Assembly: GCA_038247995.1 (NCBI GenBank)
Contig: JBBRUG010000320.1
Span: 1-6,791, forward strand
DNA: 6,791 nt
DNA from: JBBRUG01 sp038247995
GTDB lineage: Bacteria; Chloroflexota; Chloroflexia; Chloroflexales; Chloroflexaceae
Direction of reading: 5' to 3'
The notes under the pieces were generated by a model. It saw only the letters and a list, made by a program, of their open reading frames with translations. It made no database searches and was not told the origin of the DNA. The translations under genes were made by a program, and so were the position numbers. Shown here piece after piece: positions 1 through 5,582 of this stretch. Position 1 is the stretch's first letter; each line of letters begins with the position of its first letter.

Positions 1-836
1 GGTGGGTCAACTTCAATAGCCGTCAACTCGCCATTGAAGGTGGCGCCTGTCGCCGGGTTATAACCAATATAGACGTATTGGGGTGGGGCGCGGTAGGGCA
101 ACTGGGCAGCGTTTGTGCTCCAGGTGCTTGTGCCGCCCGCCGAGGTCATCCAGTGGCCGACTTTTAATGGACTAAGGTTCTCGAAAGACAACCGCCAAGC
201 CGGCGCCAGAAAATCGAGCAACCCAATCGTATCGGCGGCCGCGATCATCAGGGGGCCGTCCTGGCCGATCAGCACTTCGTTGCCGCTCGTATCGCGCTGC
301 CAGGGCGCCGTCTGGTACACCGTCCCCGATAGCACCCCGCGCGTTCGTGCCTGCACACCGTTGCTGGGCAGGCTGAAAGCAAAACTGCCGTCAGAAGCGG
401 TAACAATCGGGTTCACCTGCGACGTCGGTTCGAGTTGCCCATCGGCGCCGAAGAAGAAATACTTGCTCGCATTGTTTTTACAGTCGGCGCTATTCAGCAG
501 CAGCTGCGGCAACTCGCACACCAAATACGCGCTACCGTCGAAATCGGCCGAGCCATTCTGGTAGGTGATCGTGCCCGGGCCTTGGGCAGTGCAGCTCGCC
601 GAGATATCGTACGAATTCCAGTTTGTAACCTCCGGTGGGTTGTGTACACCGCTATAGCTCGTAACCACGACAACCGGTGTACTGCCGGAAAAATCGGCGC
701 TGAAATCCCAGGCCGCAAAGGCCGACCGGGCTGGGGTTTCGGCACGGGCCTGGCGCGCCTCAGGGACAGCGCCGACAAGCGCAAGAAAGATCAGCAGGCC
801 CAAGAGCAACCCAGGGCGTGGAGTTGGTGTACGCAT
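1..836 (-). CDS. Secreted protein of unknown function (C-terminus outside window)
   Basis: An unbroken frame of 278 codons runs from an ATG at 836 to the left edge without a stop, so the C-terminus is missing. A perfect AGGAGG (842-847) lies 5 nt before the ATG and fixes the start. The N-terminus is a signal peptide: basic MRTPTPRP, a Leu-rich core at residues 9-23 (LLLGLLIFLAL), then an ARQARA segment with probable signal peptidase I cleavage near residue 32. The mature part is rich in Gly, Ser, Thr, Asn and aromatic residues, with few charges, as in extracellular beta-rich proteins. It has cysteines at 82, 107 and 119, which could form a disulfide outside the cytoplasm. No catalytic motif or known domain is recognised. 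It is the last of five genes on this strand, 103 nt after the DUF2254 gene, and that gap has its own repeats and hairpin. That it is coding and exported is well supported; its role is unknown. Confidence 0.85.
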   Translation of the reverse strand, partial: MRTPTPRPGLLLGLLIFLALVGAVPEARQARAETPARSAFAAWDFSADFSGSTPVVVVTSYSGVHNPPEVTNWNSYDISASCTAQGPGTITYQNGSADFDGSAYLVCELPQLLLNSADCKNNASKYFFFGADGQLEPTSQVNPIVTASDGSFAFSLPSNGVQARTRGVLSGTVYQTAPWQRDTSGNEVLIGQDGPLMIAAADTIGLLDFLAPAWRLSFENLSPLKVGHWMTSAGGTSTWSTNAAQLPYRAPPQYVYIGYNPATGATFNGELTAIEVDP

Positions 837-880
837 TGGTGCCTCCTCGTAGATAATCCATCTACGCCAGTCTAGCACCA
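837..880 (-). promoter_or_regulatory. Structured leader around the ribosome binding site of the secreted-protein gene
   Basis: On the minus strand a 7-bp perfect hairpin, CGTAGAT-ggatt-ATCTACG (866-848), lies directly before the AGGAGG ribosome binding site (847-842). A second, outer pairing is possible between TGGTGC (880-875) and GCACCA (842-837), the latter ending at the base before the ATG. In the combined fold the ribosome binding site would sit in an internal loop partly closed by the outer stem. The complementary bases are directly visible; an effect on translation is inference. The inner hairpin could instead only protect the 5' end of the mRNA. Confidence 0.45.
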
Positions 881-884
881 GGCG

Positions 885-925
885 CTCGCCAAAAGATCCC
901 AAGACTCGCCGGATTTGTCCCAAGA
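885..925 (-). repeat. Two adjacent direct repeats, possible tandem operator
   Basis: On the minus strand the unit TCTTGGGA-(6 or 7 nt)-GGCGAG occurs twice back to back, at 925-905 and 904-885. Fourteen bases are identical between copies and the spacers differ. The 21-bp period equals two helical turns, so two protein units would bind the same face of the DNA. The repeats lie in the gap between the DUF2254 stop (940) and the secreted-protein start (836), 49-89 nt before that ATG, where an activator or repressor of a separate promoter could act. No convincing -35/-10 pair or Rho-independent terminator was found in this gap. The repeat is clear; the regulatory role is inferred from position and phasing. 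Confidence 0.5.
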
Positions 926-939
926 ATGCTGAACTGTGA

Positions 940-2349
940 TTACGAACCGGCTCGCGCTTCGGGGCTTGAAGCAAGCGCCCGGTTGGCTTCACTGGTGCTT
1001 GGGCTGTTAAGCCTGTACAGTGCCGTCCGATAGCATCGCTCGATAGTCTCACGATCGCCGTCTGTCGTCTGCGCAGCGTAACTCCCTTCATAGGTTAGCT
1101 GGGCCTGGCGGATGAGCGGCTCGCGCCGCGCTGAATCGGCAGTTACACCACCGATCCGCGCAAGCAGATCGAGTAGCCGGGTGGTTAATTTGAGATCATT
1201 GCGACCATAGCTGCGGATCTGATCAAACGCGGTGTCGACCAATTCGGCAAAACGAATTGGCACAGCGACAACCCGCAACTGGCCGTCGTCACTGTAACGC
1301 CGCCCGTCGGGGAGCGGCCGCTGTGCCACGCGACTGAGCACTGTGGCGAGCCGATCGAGGCAGGTGATCGCCGTAAACGGGTCGTTGATTCCCGGCGAGA
1401 GGGCGCGCGCTGCCACCTCGACAAGCTGGTTCACCACAAAAAGCACGTCCTGCTGGGCCGAACGCTCGCGGCCAAGAATCAGGGTGCCGCGAATTGCGTC
1501 ACAGACTTGATTGTCCACGTACTTGGCCGGCGCCAGCAGGGCAACCGGCTCACCTGCTACGACAAAGTCGCCAGGGCGATAAAGCAGCGTTACAACCAGA
1601 TCATGGTCGACAGCAAGATCCATCAAGGTTGAGACATCGATCACCTGCACATAGCCGTCGTGGTCGAGCGTGACCGCTTGAGCATCGGAGGGTTCCATCG
1701 AAGCGGTATGTGACGCCTCCGCCTCAGCAACCGCTGCGCCAAGCCCGCGGCCGAGTTGCTCCGGGAACAACTGTTCAATCGCTTTGTCCAGATCATGGCC
1801 GACGGTGGCAATCACATGATCGGCACGAATGGACATTGCAATATGGTGGATGAAGTAAATCAGTACGCCCAAATTGGCGATGGCAAGCAGCACCCCGACA
1901 GTCACCGATAGGTGCGGCACCACACGGCTATCTTCCATGCCACGCACGGTACGCACAACCAACAGGCAGTAGAGGAACGTAGCGACGAACGTGCCGAGAA
2001 CAATCTGATTGCCGGTATCGCGCACGAAGTTTCGCAGCAAGCGGGGGCCGAATTGAGCCGAGGCCAAGCTCAGAGCGGCAATCGTAATCGAAAAGGTTGT
2101 GCCGGCCACCGTGATCGACGAACTGGCGACCGTAGAAAGCAATGAACGGGCACCTTCAGGGCTACCGCCATAGAGCCAGGGCAAGCCATCACGCGCCGCG
2201 TCGGTTAATTGCTCGTCAATGGCCAGGGTCACAAACGCTAGCACGGCGGCGCCGGCAACCATCAGCGTCGGCACGAACCAGAAGCTCATGCGCAGCTTCT
2301 CCCAACTCGTCGTAAGCCGAGCGCGCGCTGATTTCAGATAAGACAGCAT
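940..2349 (-). CDS. DUF2254 family predicted membrane protein
   Basis: This 469-residue protein matches the DUF2254 family of inner-membrane proteins of unknown function. Four membrane segments are visible at about residues 22-44, 74-98, 115-133 and 147-170, followed by a cytoplasmic C-terminal half. Family-like features include the TFSITIAALSLASAQFGPRLLRNF stretch spanning residues 85-108 and the SPGINDPFTA motif at 318-327. Residues 205-225 are an acidic, Ser-rich linker and the last 20 residues are low-complexity. The length is typical of the family, so the gene appears intact. The start is the ATG at 2349, with AAGG of a duplicated element (2358-2361) upstream; there is no better start nearby. 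It follows the DUF421 gene by 54 nt on the same strand, with no terminator between, and probably shares its transcript. No biochemical role is established for the family, and the sequence alone does not suggest one. Confidence 0.9.
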   Translation of the reverse strand: MLSYLKSARARLTTSWEKLRMSFWFVPTLMVAGAAVLAFVTLAIDEQLTDAARDGLPWLYGGSPEGARSLLSTVASSSITVAGTTFSITIAALSLASAQFGPRLLRNFVRDTGNQIVLGTFVATFLYCLLVVRTVRGMEDSRVVPHLSVTVGVLLAIANLGVLIYFIHHIAMSIRADHVIATVGHDLDKAIEQLFPEQLGRGLGAAVAEAEASHTASMEPSDAQAVTLDHDGYVQVIDVSTLMDLAVDHDLVVTLLYRPGDFVVAGEPVALLAPAKYVDNQVCDAIRGTLILGRERSAQQDVLFVVNQLVEVAARALSPGINDPFTAITCLDRLATVLSRVAQRPLPDGRRYSDDGQLRVVAVPIRFAELVDTAFDQIRSYGRNDLKLTTRLLDLLARIGGVTADSARREPLIRQAQLTYEGSYAAQTTDGDRETIERCYRTALYRLNSPSTSEANRALASSPEARAGS

Positions 2350-2357
2350 CAGATCAT

Positions 2358-2377
2358 CCTTCGCGTACCTTCGCGTA
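2358..2377 (-). repeat. Perfect tandem 10-mer carrying the ribosome binding site of the DUF2254 gene
   Basis: On the minus strand TACGCGAAGG is repeated twice without a gap (2377-2368 and 2367-2358), followed by ATGATCTG and the start ATG at 2349. Each copy ends in AAGG; the nearer one, with the following A, forms a usable AAGGA ribosome binding site 7 nt before the ATG. The duplication therefore gives two copies of the Shine-Dalgarno core. It may be a slippage product with no role. Confidence 0.6.
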
Positions 2378-2403
2378 GCGCCGCCGTCACTTGCCTCGTC
2401 TGG

Positions 2404-2922
2404 TTATAAAGGCGGATACCCGCGGACGTTCTGCAACGTCGATTGTGCGGGCTGCGTGATCGTCGGGACAACCGTAAATGTTCCATCCGTTTCCAGGACT
2501 ACAGCCTCGACGTCAGCCAAATCGGCAATACCTGCGGCGCGCACGGCGGCCCACACCTCTTTGTCGACCACCCGCTCGCGCCGCAACGCGCCAGTTAATA
2601 TTCGGCCCTGATAGAGCAGCAACGCCGGTTCGGACTTCACCAGACGACTCACCGCCGCTGAACGCACCGAAAGCCAGGCGATCACAAATTGGAGCAGAAT
2701 CAGAACCACAAAGGCCGTGAGACCTTCGGCCAAAGCCACATCGGACGAGAGTAAAATGGTGGCAAGCGTCGAACCGAGGGCGACGGTTACAATCAAATCA
2801 AAGGCGTTCATCTTCGAAAGCGTACGCTTCCCAGAGACGCGCAGCAGCATAATGAGCGCGCCATAGGCCAGCACGCCTACCAACACCGTACGTCCGATCC
2901 CTTGCCATCCATCAAAAAACAT
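2404..2922 (-). CDS. DUF421 / YetF-like membrane protein
   Basis: The protein has 172 residues if read from the ATG at 2922. It belongs to the DUF421 (YetF) family: three N-terminal membrane segments (about 9-27, 41-60 and 66-84) and a small soluble domain (about 88-153). The signature region between the first two segments is present (SGKRTLSKMNAFDLIVTVAL, residues 30-49). The soluble part contains the typical ILTGALRRERV stretch (108-118), then EVWAAVRAAGIADLADVEAV and the LETDGTFTVVP strand at 143-153. Bacillus YetF/YdfS-type proteins are longer, with a duplicated C-terminal part; this short form is common elsewhere. An in-frame TTG at 2952 would add 10 residues, but the ATG at 2922 has a strong ribosome binding site and gives the usual family N-terminus. 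It lies 34 nt after the esterase and 54 nt before the DUF2254 gene. The role is unknown; the family is linked with the envelope and spores in Bacillus. Confidence 0.9.
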   Translation of the reverse strand: MFFDGWQGIGRTVLVGVLAYGALIMLLRVSGKRTLSKMNAFDLIVTVALGSTLATILLSSDVALAEGLTAFVVLILLQFVIAWLSVRSAAVSRLVKSEPALLLYQGRILTGALRRERVVDKEVWAAVRAAGIADLADVEAVVLETDGTFTVVPTITQPAQSTLQNVRGYPPL

Positions 2923-2927
2923 ATCCG

Positions 2928-2933
2928 CCCTCC
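2928..2933 (-). promoter_or_regulatory. Ribosome binding site that decides the DUF421 start
   Basis: GGAGGG on the minus strand lies 5 nt before the ATG at 2922. It sits inside the 10-codon extension that a TTG start at 2952 would give, and that TTG has no comparable site because it lies only 4 nt after the esterase stop. This favours the shorter, 172-residue protein. Confidence 0.75.
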
Positions 2934-2956
2934 GGCGTGCCGACAGTTTCAATAGC

Positions 2957-4216
2957 TTACTGCGCGGGTTGGGGCTGGGCCAGAAAAAAGCGCAACATCT
3001 GGCGCGCCGCGTCGGGTTCCCTGGGTGATGTGAACGAGCCGTCTGGGCTTCCCCCCGACCATGCGTGGTTGGCGCCGTGAATCAGCCAGCGCTCGATCAG
3101 CGTCTGCCCATCGCCATCGGGGTAGATCGTACGGGTATAGGCATGCCCGGCGCCGCCTTGCGCGCGCTGAATGATCGGCGTGGGCGATTGTGCGCTCGCT
3201 GCGAGAGGTAGCTTACCGGCGTGGAGCATCAGCCACTGGTCGATCAGTTCGTCGGTGTTGCGCGGGTGAACCGTCGTATCTTGATCGCCGTGGAATACGA
3301 TCAGCGGCAGCACCCGCGCGCCGGGAACCGCAATAGTTGGGGCTGTTCCCGCGCGTAGGAGCGGCTTCACGGCGCGTCCCATCGCGGCGAGCGCAGAGGA
3401 GACATCGTGGGCGGCACCATAGGGCAGGCCGGAATGGCACCCCACCGCCGCGTACAGTTCAGGGTAGGTGATCGCCATAATCACGGCCATCGCACCACCT
3501 GCCGAGAGTCCCGCTACAAAAACCCGCTGCGCGTCGATGGCATAGTCGGCACAAACCTGCCGCGTGATCCCGGCGATCAGGGCCGGCTCGCCTTGCTCGC
3601 GCTGCTGATCGGCGCGCTCAAACCAGTTCCAGCAACTGGAACGATTGGCCGCACGCACCTGAGCCGGATACACAACAAAGCAGTTGTGCTCCTCGGCGAG
3701 CAGGTTCATGCGTGTGCCGGCGGCGAAGTCGTCGGGAGTCTGCGTACAACCGTGAAGCATTACCACCAGAGGCAGGGCCTGGCCGTGGTAGCCGCTGGGG
3801 ATGTACAGTTTGTAGGGGCGCGTGCCAACGTGATCCGTGTAGGTGGCGCTGAGGAATGTACCACGCTGTCCTGGTCGCTCGGGCCGGGGAGTGACCTCGA
3901 CCGGACGGGGCCGCGACGGAGTCGGCATGCTCTGCGGAGGCGCTACAGGCGGGCCCTTGGCCGGCGGGGCTGTAGCTGGTTGGGGCGCGCTGGGGTCGCT
4001 GAATAAGTGTACGGCTTTGGGAAGAACTGATGGTTCGGTAACCCGAAAACTGCCCTCGATAATGTCGTCGTTTGGCGGCGATCCCGCAGGGGTGGCGGGC
4101 GCGATTATGCTCTGGCCGTGAAGTGTGCGCTGGATCAACTCCGTCGCTTCACGGAGCCGCCCCGCACGGGTTAACCGCGTTGCTTCGCGCATGGCAGCCT
4201 GAAATTGTTCGTTCAA
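2957..4216 (-). CDS. PHB depolymerase family esterase (alpha/beta hydrolase)
   Basis: This 419-residue protein belongs to the Esterase_phd / polyhydroxybutyrate depolymerase family, serine hydrolases acting on polyester or other ester bonds. The hydrolase domain covers about 118-415. Visible motifs are the oxyanion HGC (155-157), the nucleophile elbow GLSAG with Ser238, HGDQDTTV with Asp313 as probable acid, and GANHAWSGG with His384. The triad is therefore complete. The N-terminus (1-34, FQAAMREATRLTRAGRLREA) is a helical, TPR-like segment seen in a cytoplasmic branch of the family; a Pro/Ala-rich linker follows (about 74-117). There is no signal peptide, so the protein is probably not secreted despite the family name. 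The start is TTG at 4216, supported by a good ribosome binding site and by the conserved N-terminus. TTG overlaps the TGA stop of the lipid kinase, so translation is probably coupled. The substrate is not shown: it may be PHB, a short-chain ester or a feruloyl/acetyl ester. Confidence 0.92.
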   Translation of the reverse strand: MNEQFQAAMREATRLTRAGRLREATELIQRTLHGQSIIAPATPAGSPPNDDIIEGSFRVTEPSVLPKAVHLFSDPSAPQPATAPPAKGPPVAPPQSMPTPSRPRPVEVTPRPERPGQRGTFLSATYTDHVGTRPYKLYIPSGYHGQALPLVVMLHGCTQTPDDFAAGTRMNLLAEEHNCFVVYPAQVRAANRSSCWNWFERADQQREQGEPALIAGITRQVCADYAIDAQRVFVAGLSAGGAMAVIMAITYPELYAAVGCHSGLPYGAAHDVSSALAAMGRAVKPLLRAGTAPTIAVPGARVLPLIVFHGDQDTTVHPRNTDELIDQWLMLHAGKLPLAASAQSPTPIIQRAQGGAGHAYTRTIYPDGDGQTLIERWLIHGANHAWSGGSPDGSFTSPREPDAARQMLRFFLAQPQPAQ

Positions 4217-5181
4217 GAGCGAATCTCCTTTAGAGTTGTAGAAGTATGCGTCGCCTCGCTCGCGTCGGGACTGGTGTACGTCTGGGGCACGATCAGCAGC
4301 GCACCAGCGGGAACCGCCTCCACTTCAAGTGGTGTAGTCCCGAGCGGCTCACCGTCGATCTGTGTCGGCAGGGCAGGCCGTGCATTGATAATTCGGATGC
4401 GCTTTGCGCTGATGTAGCGCAGATCCTTCGTGTCGGCGAACCGCCGCGTCAGTACCCGCACCACAGTCCACAGTGCGCCGAAGAGCGAGGCCGACGCGAG
4501 GATCATGATATCAAGTTTGCCGTCGTGAGGATGAATATTTGGCCCCAGGGCGATGTTGAAGGTATCGATCGCGCCGACGTTGATGATCATAATTGTGTGG
4601 GCGCGCAGGCGCAGCCGTTTGCCGTCGATCTCCAACTCGATCCGCGCCGGACGTAGCGTGAAGAGGTTCTTGATTCCAGTGACAATATAGGCGCCGAAAC
4701 CCAGCAGATTCTTCAGTTCGCGAGTGGCGTCGCCGATCAGCCGCGCATCGTAGCCGGCGCCGGCGGCCAGGGCGAAATAGCGGTCTTCGCGGGGCAGGTA
4801 GCCGACATCCAGGCGGACGGGTTTGCCGGTAAATATCGTATCGAGCGCTTCGGCCTGATCGATCGGAATGCTCAGCGCGCGCGCAAGCAGATTCGCGGTG
4901 CCTGCGGGGAGTTGCGCCAGCGGAACTTTGCTGCCGCCCTTAATCAAGCCACTCAGCGCTTCCATAATCGTTCCATCGCCGCCCGAGGCAACGACAAGAT
5001 CAAACCCATCATCGGCGGCCTGCTGCGCCCAGCGCAACGCATCACCGGCCCCTTGCGTCTCGCGAATCGCATAACGAAGCTGCTCCTGTGCAAAGCGCGC
5101 TTCGATCACGTTACGCGTAGCGCCGGCATCGTGCTGCCCCGCAACCGGGTTCATAATCACCAGCACGTTATGATAGCTCAT
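4213..5181 (-). CDS. Diacylglycerol/sphingosine kinase family lipid kinase
   Basis: This 322-residue protein has the full layout of the bacterial DgkB/YegS/BmrU-type lipid kinases (DAGK catalytic domain), which use ATP to phosphorylate diacylglycerol or related lipids on the cytoplasmic membrane face. Visible are the N-terminal IMNPVAG strand-loop (9-15), the nucleotide-binding GGDGT (67-71), LPAGTANLLAR (91-101) in place of the usual LPxGTxNDxAR, the HPHDGKLD loop (217-224) with the acidic residues that normally take part in metal binding or catalysis, and QIDGEPL (274-280). The length is typical, with no signal peptide or membrane segments. The start is the ATG at 5181; only a weak AAGAAAG precedes it, overlapping the stop of a small upstream open frame. 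It is the first full gene of the minus-strand block and overlaps the esterase start by 4 nt. The lipid substrate cannot be told from sequence. Confidence 0.93.
   Translation of the reverse strand: MSYHNVLVIMNPVAGQHDAGATRNVIEARFAQEQLRYAIRETQGAGDALRWAQQAADDGFDLVVASGGDGTIMEALSGLIKGGSKVPLAQLPAGTANLLARALSIPIDQAEALDTIFTGKPVRLDVGYLPREDRYFALAAGAGYDARLIGDATRELKNLLGFGAYIVTGIKNLFTLRPARIELEIDGKRLRLRAHTIMIINVGAIDTFNIALGPNIHPHDGKLDIMILASASLFGALWTVVRVLTRRFADTKDLRYISAKRIRIINARPALPTQIDGEPLGTTPLEVEAVPAGALLIVPQTYTSPDASEATHTSTTLKEIRS
4225..4230 (-). promoter_or_regulatory. Ribosome binding site supporting the TTG start of the esterase
   Basis: AAGGAG on the minus strand, inside the last codons of the lipid kinase, lies 8 nt before the TTG at 4216. 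The next in-frame ATG (codon 9) has only a weak CAGG upstream and would remove part of the conserved helix. The TTG start is therefore preferred. Confidence 0.75.
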
Positions 5182-5193
5182 TGAGAATCTTTC

Positions 5194-5424
5194 TTACATC
5201 ATGCCAGTTAACAGACCGCCTGGATCCACGTCCAGCGTAGCACAGATATTTAAGCATTGCCCAACGACGGCGTCCAGAATGTGAGCGCCGCCGTTGGAGA
5301 ACACAGCTTCAAGAAGCAATTTATGGGCCAAGTTAGACCCGATCCGGCCCAGATCTGCATGCCGAAGCAAAAGCGCCGGTCGCGCCGGTGGCTGGGCCGC
5401 GTGTAGGATACCGTTAGCACCTCT
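5194..5424 (-). pseudogene. Possible gene remnant: protein-like open frame without a start
   Basis: On the minus strand a frame is open for 76 codons between a TAA at 5427-5425 and a TAA at 5196-5194. Its second half reads like a folded protein (for example NLAHKLLLEAVFS, then AHILDAVVGQCLNI, ending in LLTGMM). By a hand count over the last 46 codons, GC is lowest at the second codon position (about 37%, against roughly 60% at the first and third), as expected for coding DNA in a GC-rich genome. There is no ATG before the final two codons and no ribosome binding site before the internal TTG codons. An ATG at 5435 opens a different frame over the 5' part, so a frameshift or a deleted start is possible. 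It ends 12 nt before the lipid kinase, the spacing of an upstream operon member. I do not recognise a family; it could also be a chance open frame. Confidence 0.35.
5261..5297. repeat. 12-bp inverted repeat (hairpin) upstream of the lipid kinase
   Basis: The arms CCAACGACGGCG (5261-5272) and CGCCGCCGTTGG (5286-5297) are complementary at 11 of 12 positions around a 13-nt loop. In minus-strand RNA the odd pair becomes a G-U wobble, so the stem is continuous in the direction of the lipid kinase. No U-run follows, so it is not a standard terminator. It lies 80-116 nt before the kinase ATG and inside the possible gene remnant, so it may be a leader structure, a protein site, or a by-product of coding sequence. 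Confidence 0.5.
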
Positions 5425-5441
5425 TTACCATGCATAAATGA

Positions 5442-5480
5442 ATCGTATCTATTGACGGCACCCGCTGATGATACGATAGA
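5442..5480 (+). promoter_or_regulatory. Candidate pflB promoter framed by an 8-bp inverted repeat
   Basis: ATCGTATC (5442-5449) and GATACGAT (5470-5477) are perfect inverted repeats separated by 20 bp. Between them lies TTGACG (5452-5457), a good -35. At 17 bp spacing the -10 would be GATAGA (5475-5480), a poor match; the TACGAT within the right arm is a better -10 but lies only 14 bp away. The repeat also puts TACGAT on the minus strand in the left arm, pointing towards the lipid-kinase genes, so a back-to-back pair of promoters is possible. The repeat is certain; the promoter assignment is weak. Confidence 0.35.
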
Positions 5481-5486
5481 CCAGGT

Positions 5487-5504
5487 ACGTGAAATGGTTC
5501 ACAA
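5487..5504 (+). promoter_or_regulatory. Candidate Rex operator (alternatively CRP/FNR-type box) of pflB
   Basis: The sequence ACGTGAA-ATGG-TTCACAA is a palindrome matching the Rex consensus TTGTGAA-N4-TTCACAA at 12 of 14 fixed positions; the right half is perfect. Rex is the repressor that senses the NADH/NAD+ ratio and commonly controls fermentation genes, pfl among them. The site lies 78 nt before the pflB ATG and directly downstream of the candidate promoter, where a bound repressor would cover or follow the start point. The same bases fit the CRP-type consensus TGTGA-N6-TCACA at 9 of 10 positions (5488-5503), so a CRP/FNR-family regulator cannot be excluded. No regulator gene is in the window. 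Confidence 0.55.
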
Positions 5505-5582
5505 TACAGCCGCACAGCAGTGCGACATCCCCCTCGGCTGAACAAACATCCGCATGTAGTCCGTTTCCAGAGAGGTAACCTG

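Larger units (their letters stand above)
5182..5582. other. Divergent intergenic region between lipid kinase and pflB
   Basis: About 400 bp without an established gene. The left two-thirds (5194-5424) hold a protein-like open frame on the minus strand with no start codon, containing a strong inverted repeat. The right third holds an 8-bp inverted repeat with a candidate promoter, a Rex/CRP-like palindrome at 5487-5504, and a small palindrome CGCAC-AGCA-GTGCG (5511-5524) in the probable pflB leader. GGCCCAG/CTGGGCC arms at 5346-5352 and 5392-5398 flank a GC-rich stretch. On the minus strand TTAAATAT near 5250 is the most AT-rich -10-like sequence before the kinase, but no good -35 accompanies it. 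Confidence 0.8.

Noticed and set aside
435..875. Plus-strand frames over the left end of the window
   Set aside because: They oppose the secreted-protein frame, which has a signal peptide and a perfect ribosome binding site; the plus-strand products have no such support.
881..890. GGCGCTCGCC palindrome as a terminator after the DUF2254 gene
   Set aside because: The stem is only 4 bp with a 2-nt centre and no U-run follows in the direction of transcription.
3407..4006. 199-codon plus-strand frame inside the esterase
   Set aside because: It is antisense to a complete catalytic domain with Ser, Asp and His motifs; its Arg/Gly-rich product is typical of shadow frames.
5250..5435. 61-codon frame from an ATG at 5435 on the minus strand
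   Set aside because: No ribosome binding site precedes it and its later part reads poorly compared with the neighbouring frame; kept only as a possible 5' piece of a frameshifted remnant.
5511..5524. Small palindrome CGCAC-AGCA-GTGCG as a second operator
   Set aside because: It has the same 5-4-5 layout as the Rex-like site but does not match the Rex or CRP consensus; probably a minor leader hairpin.
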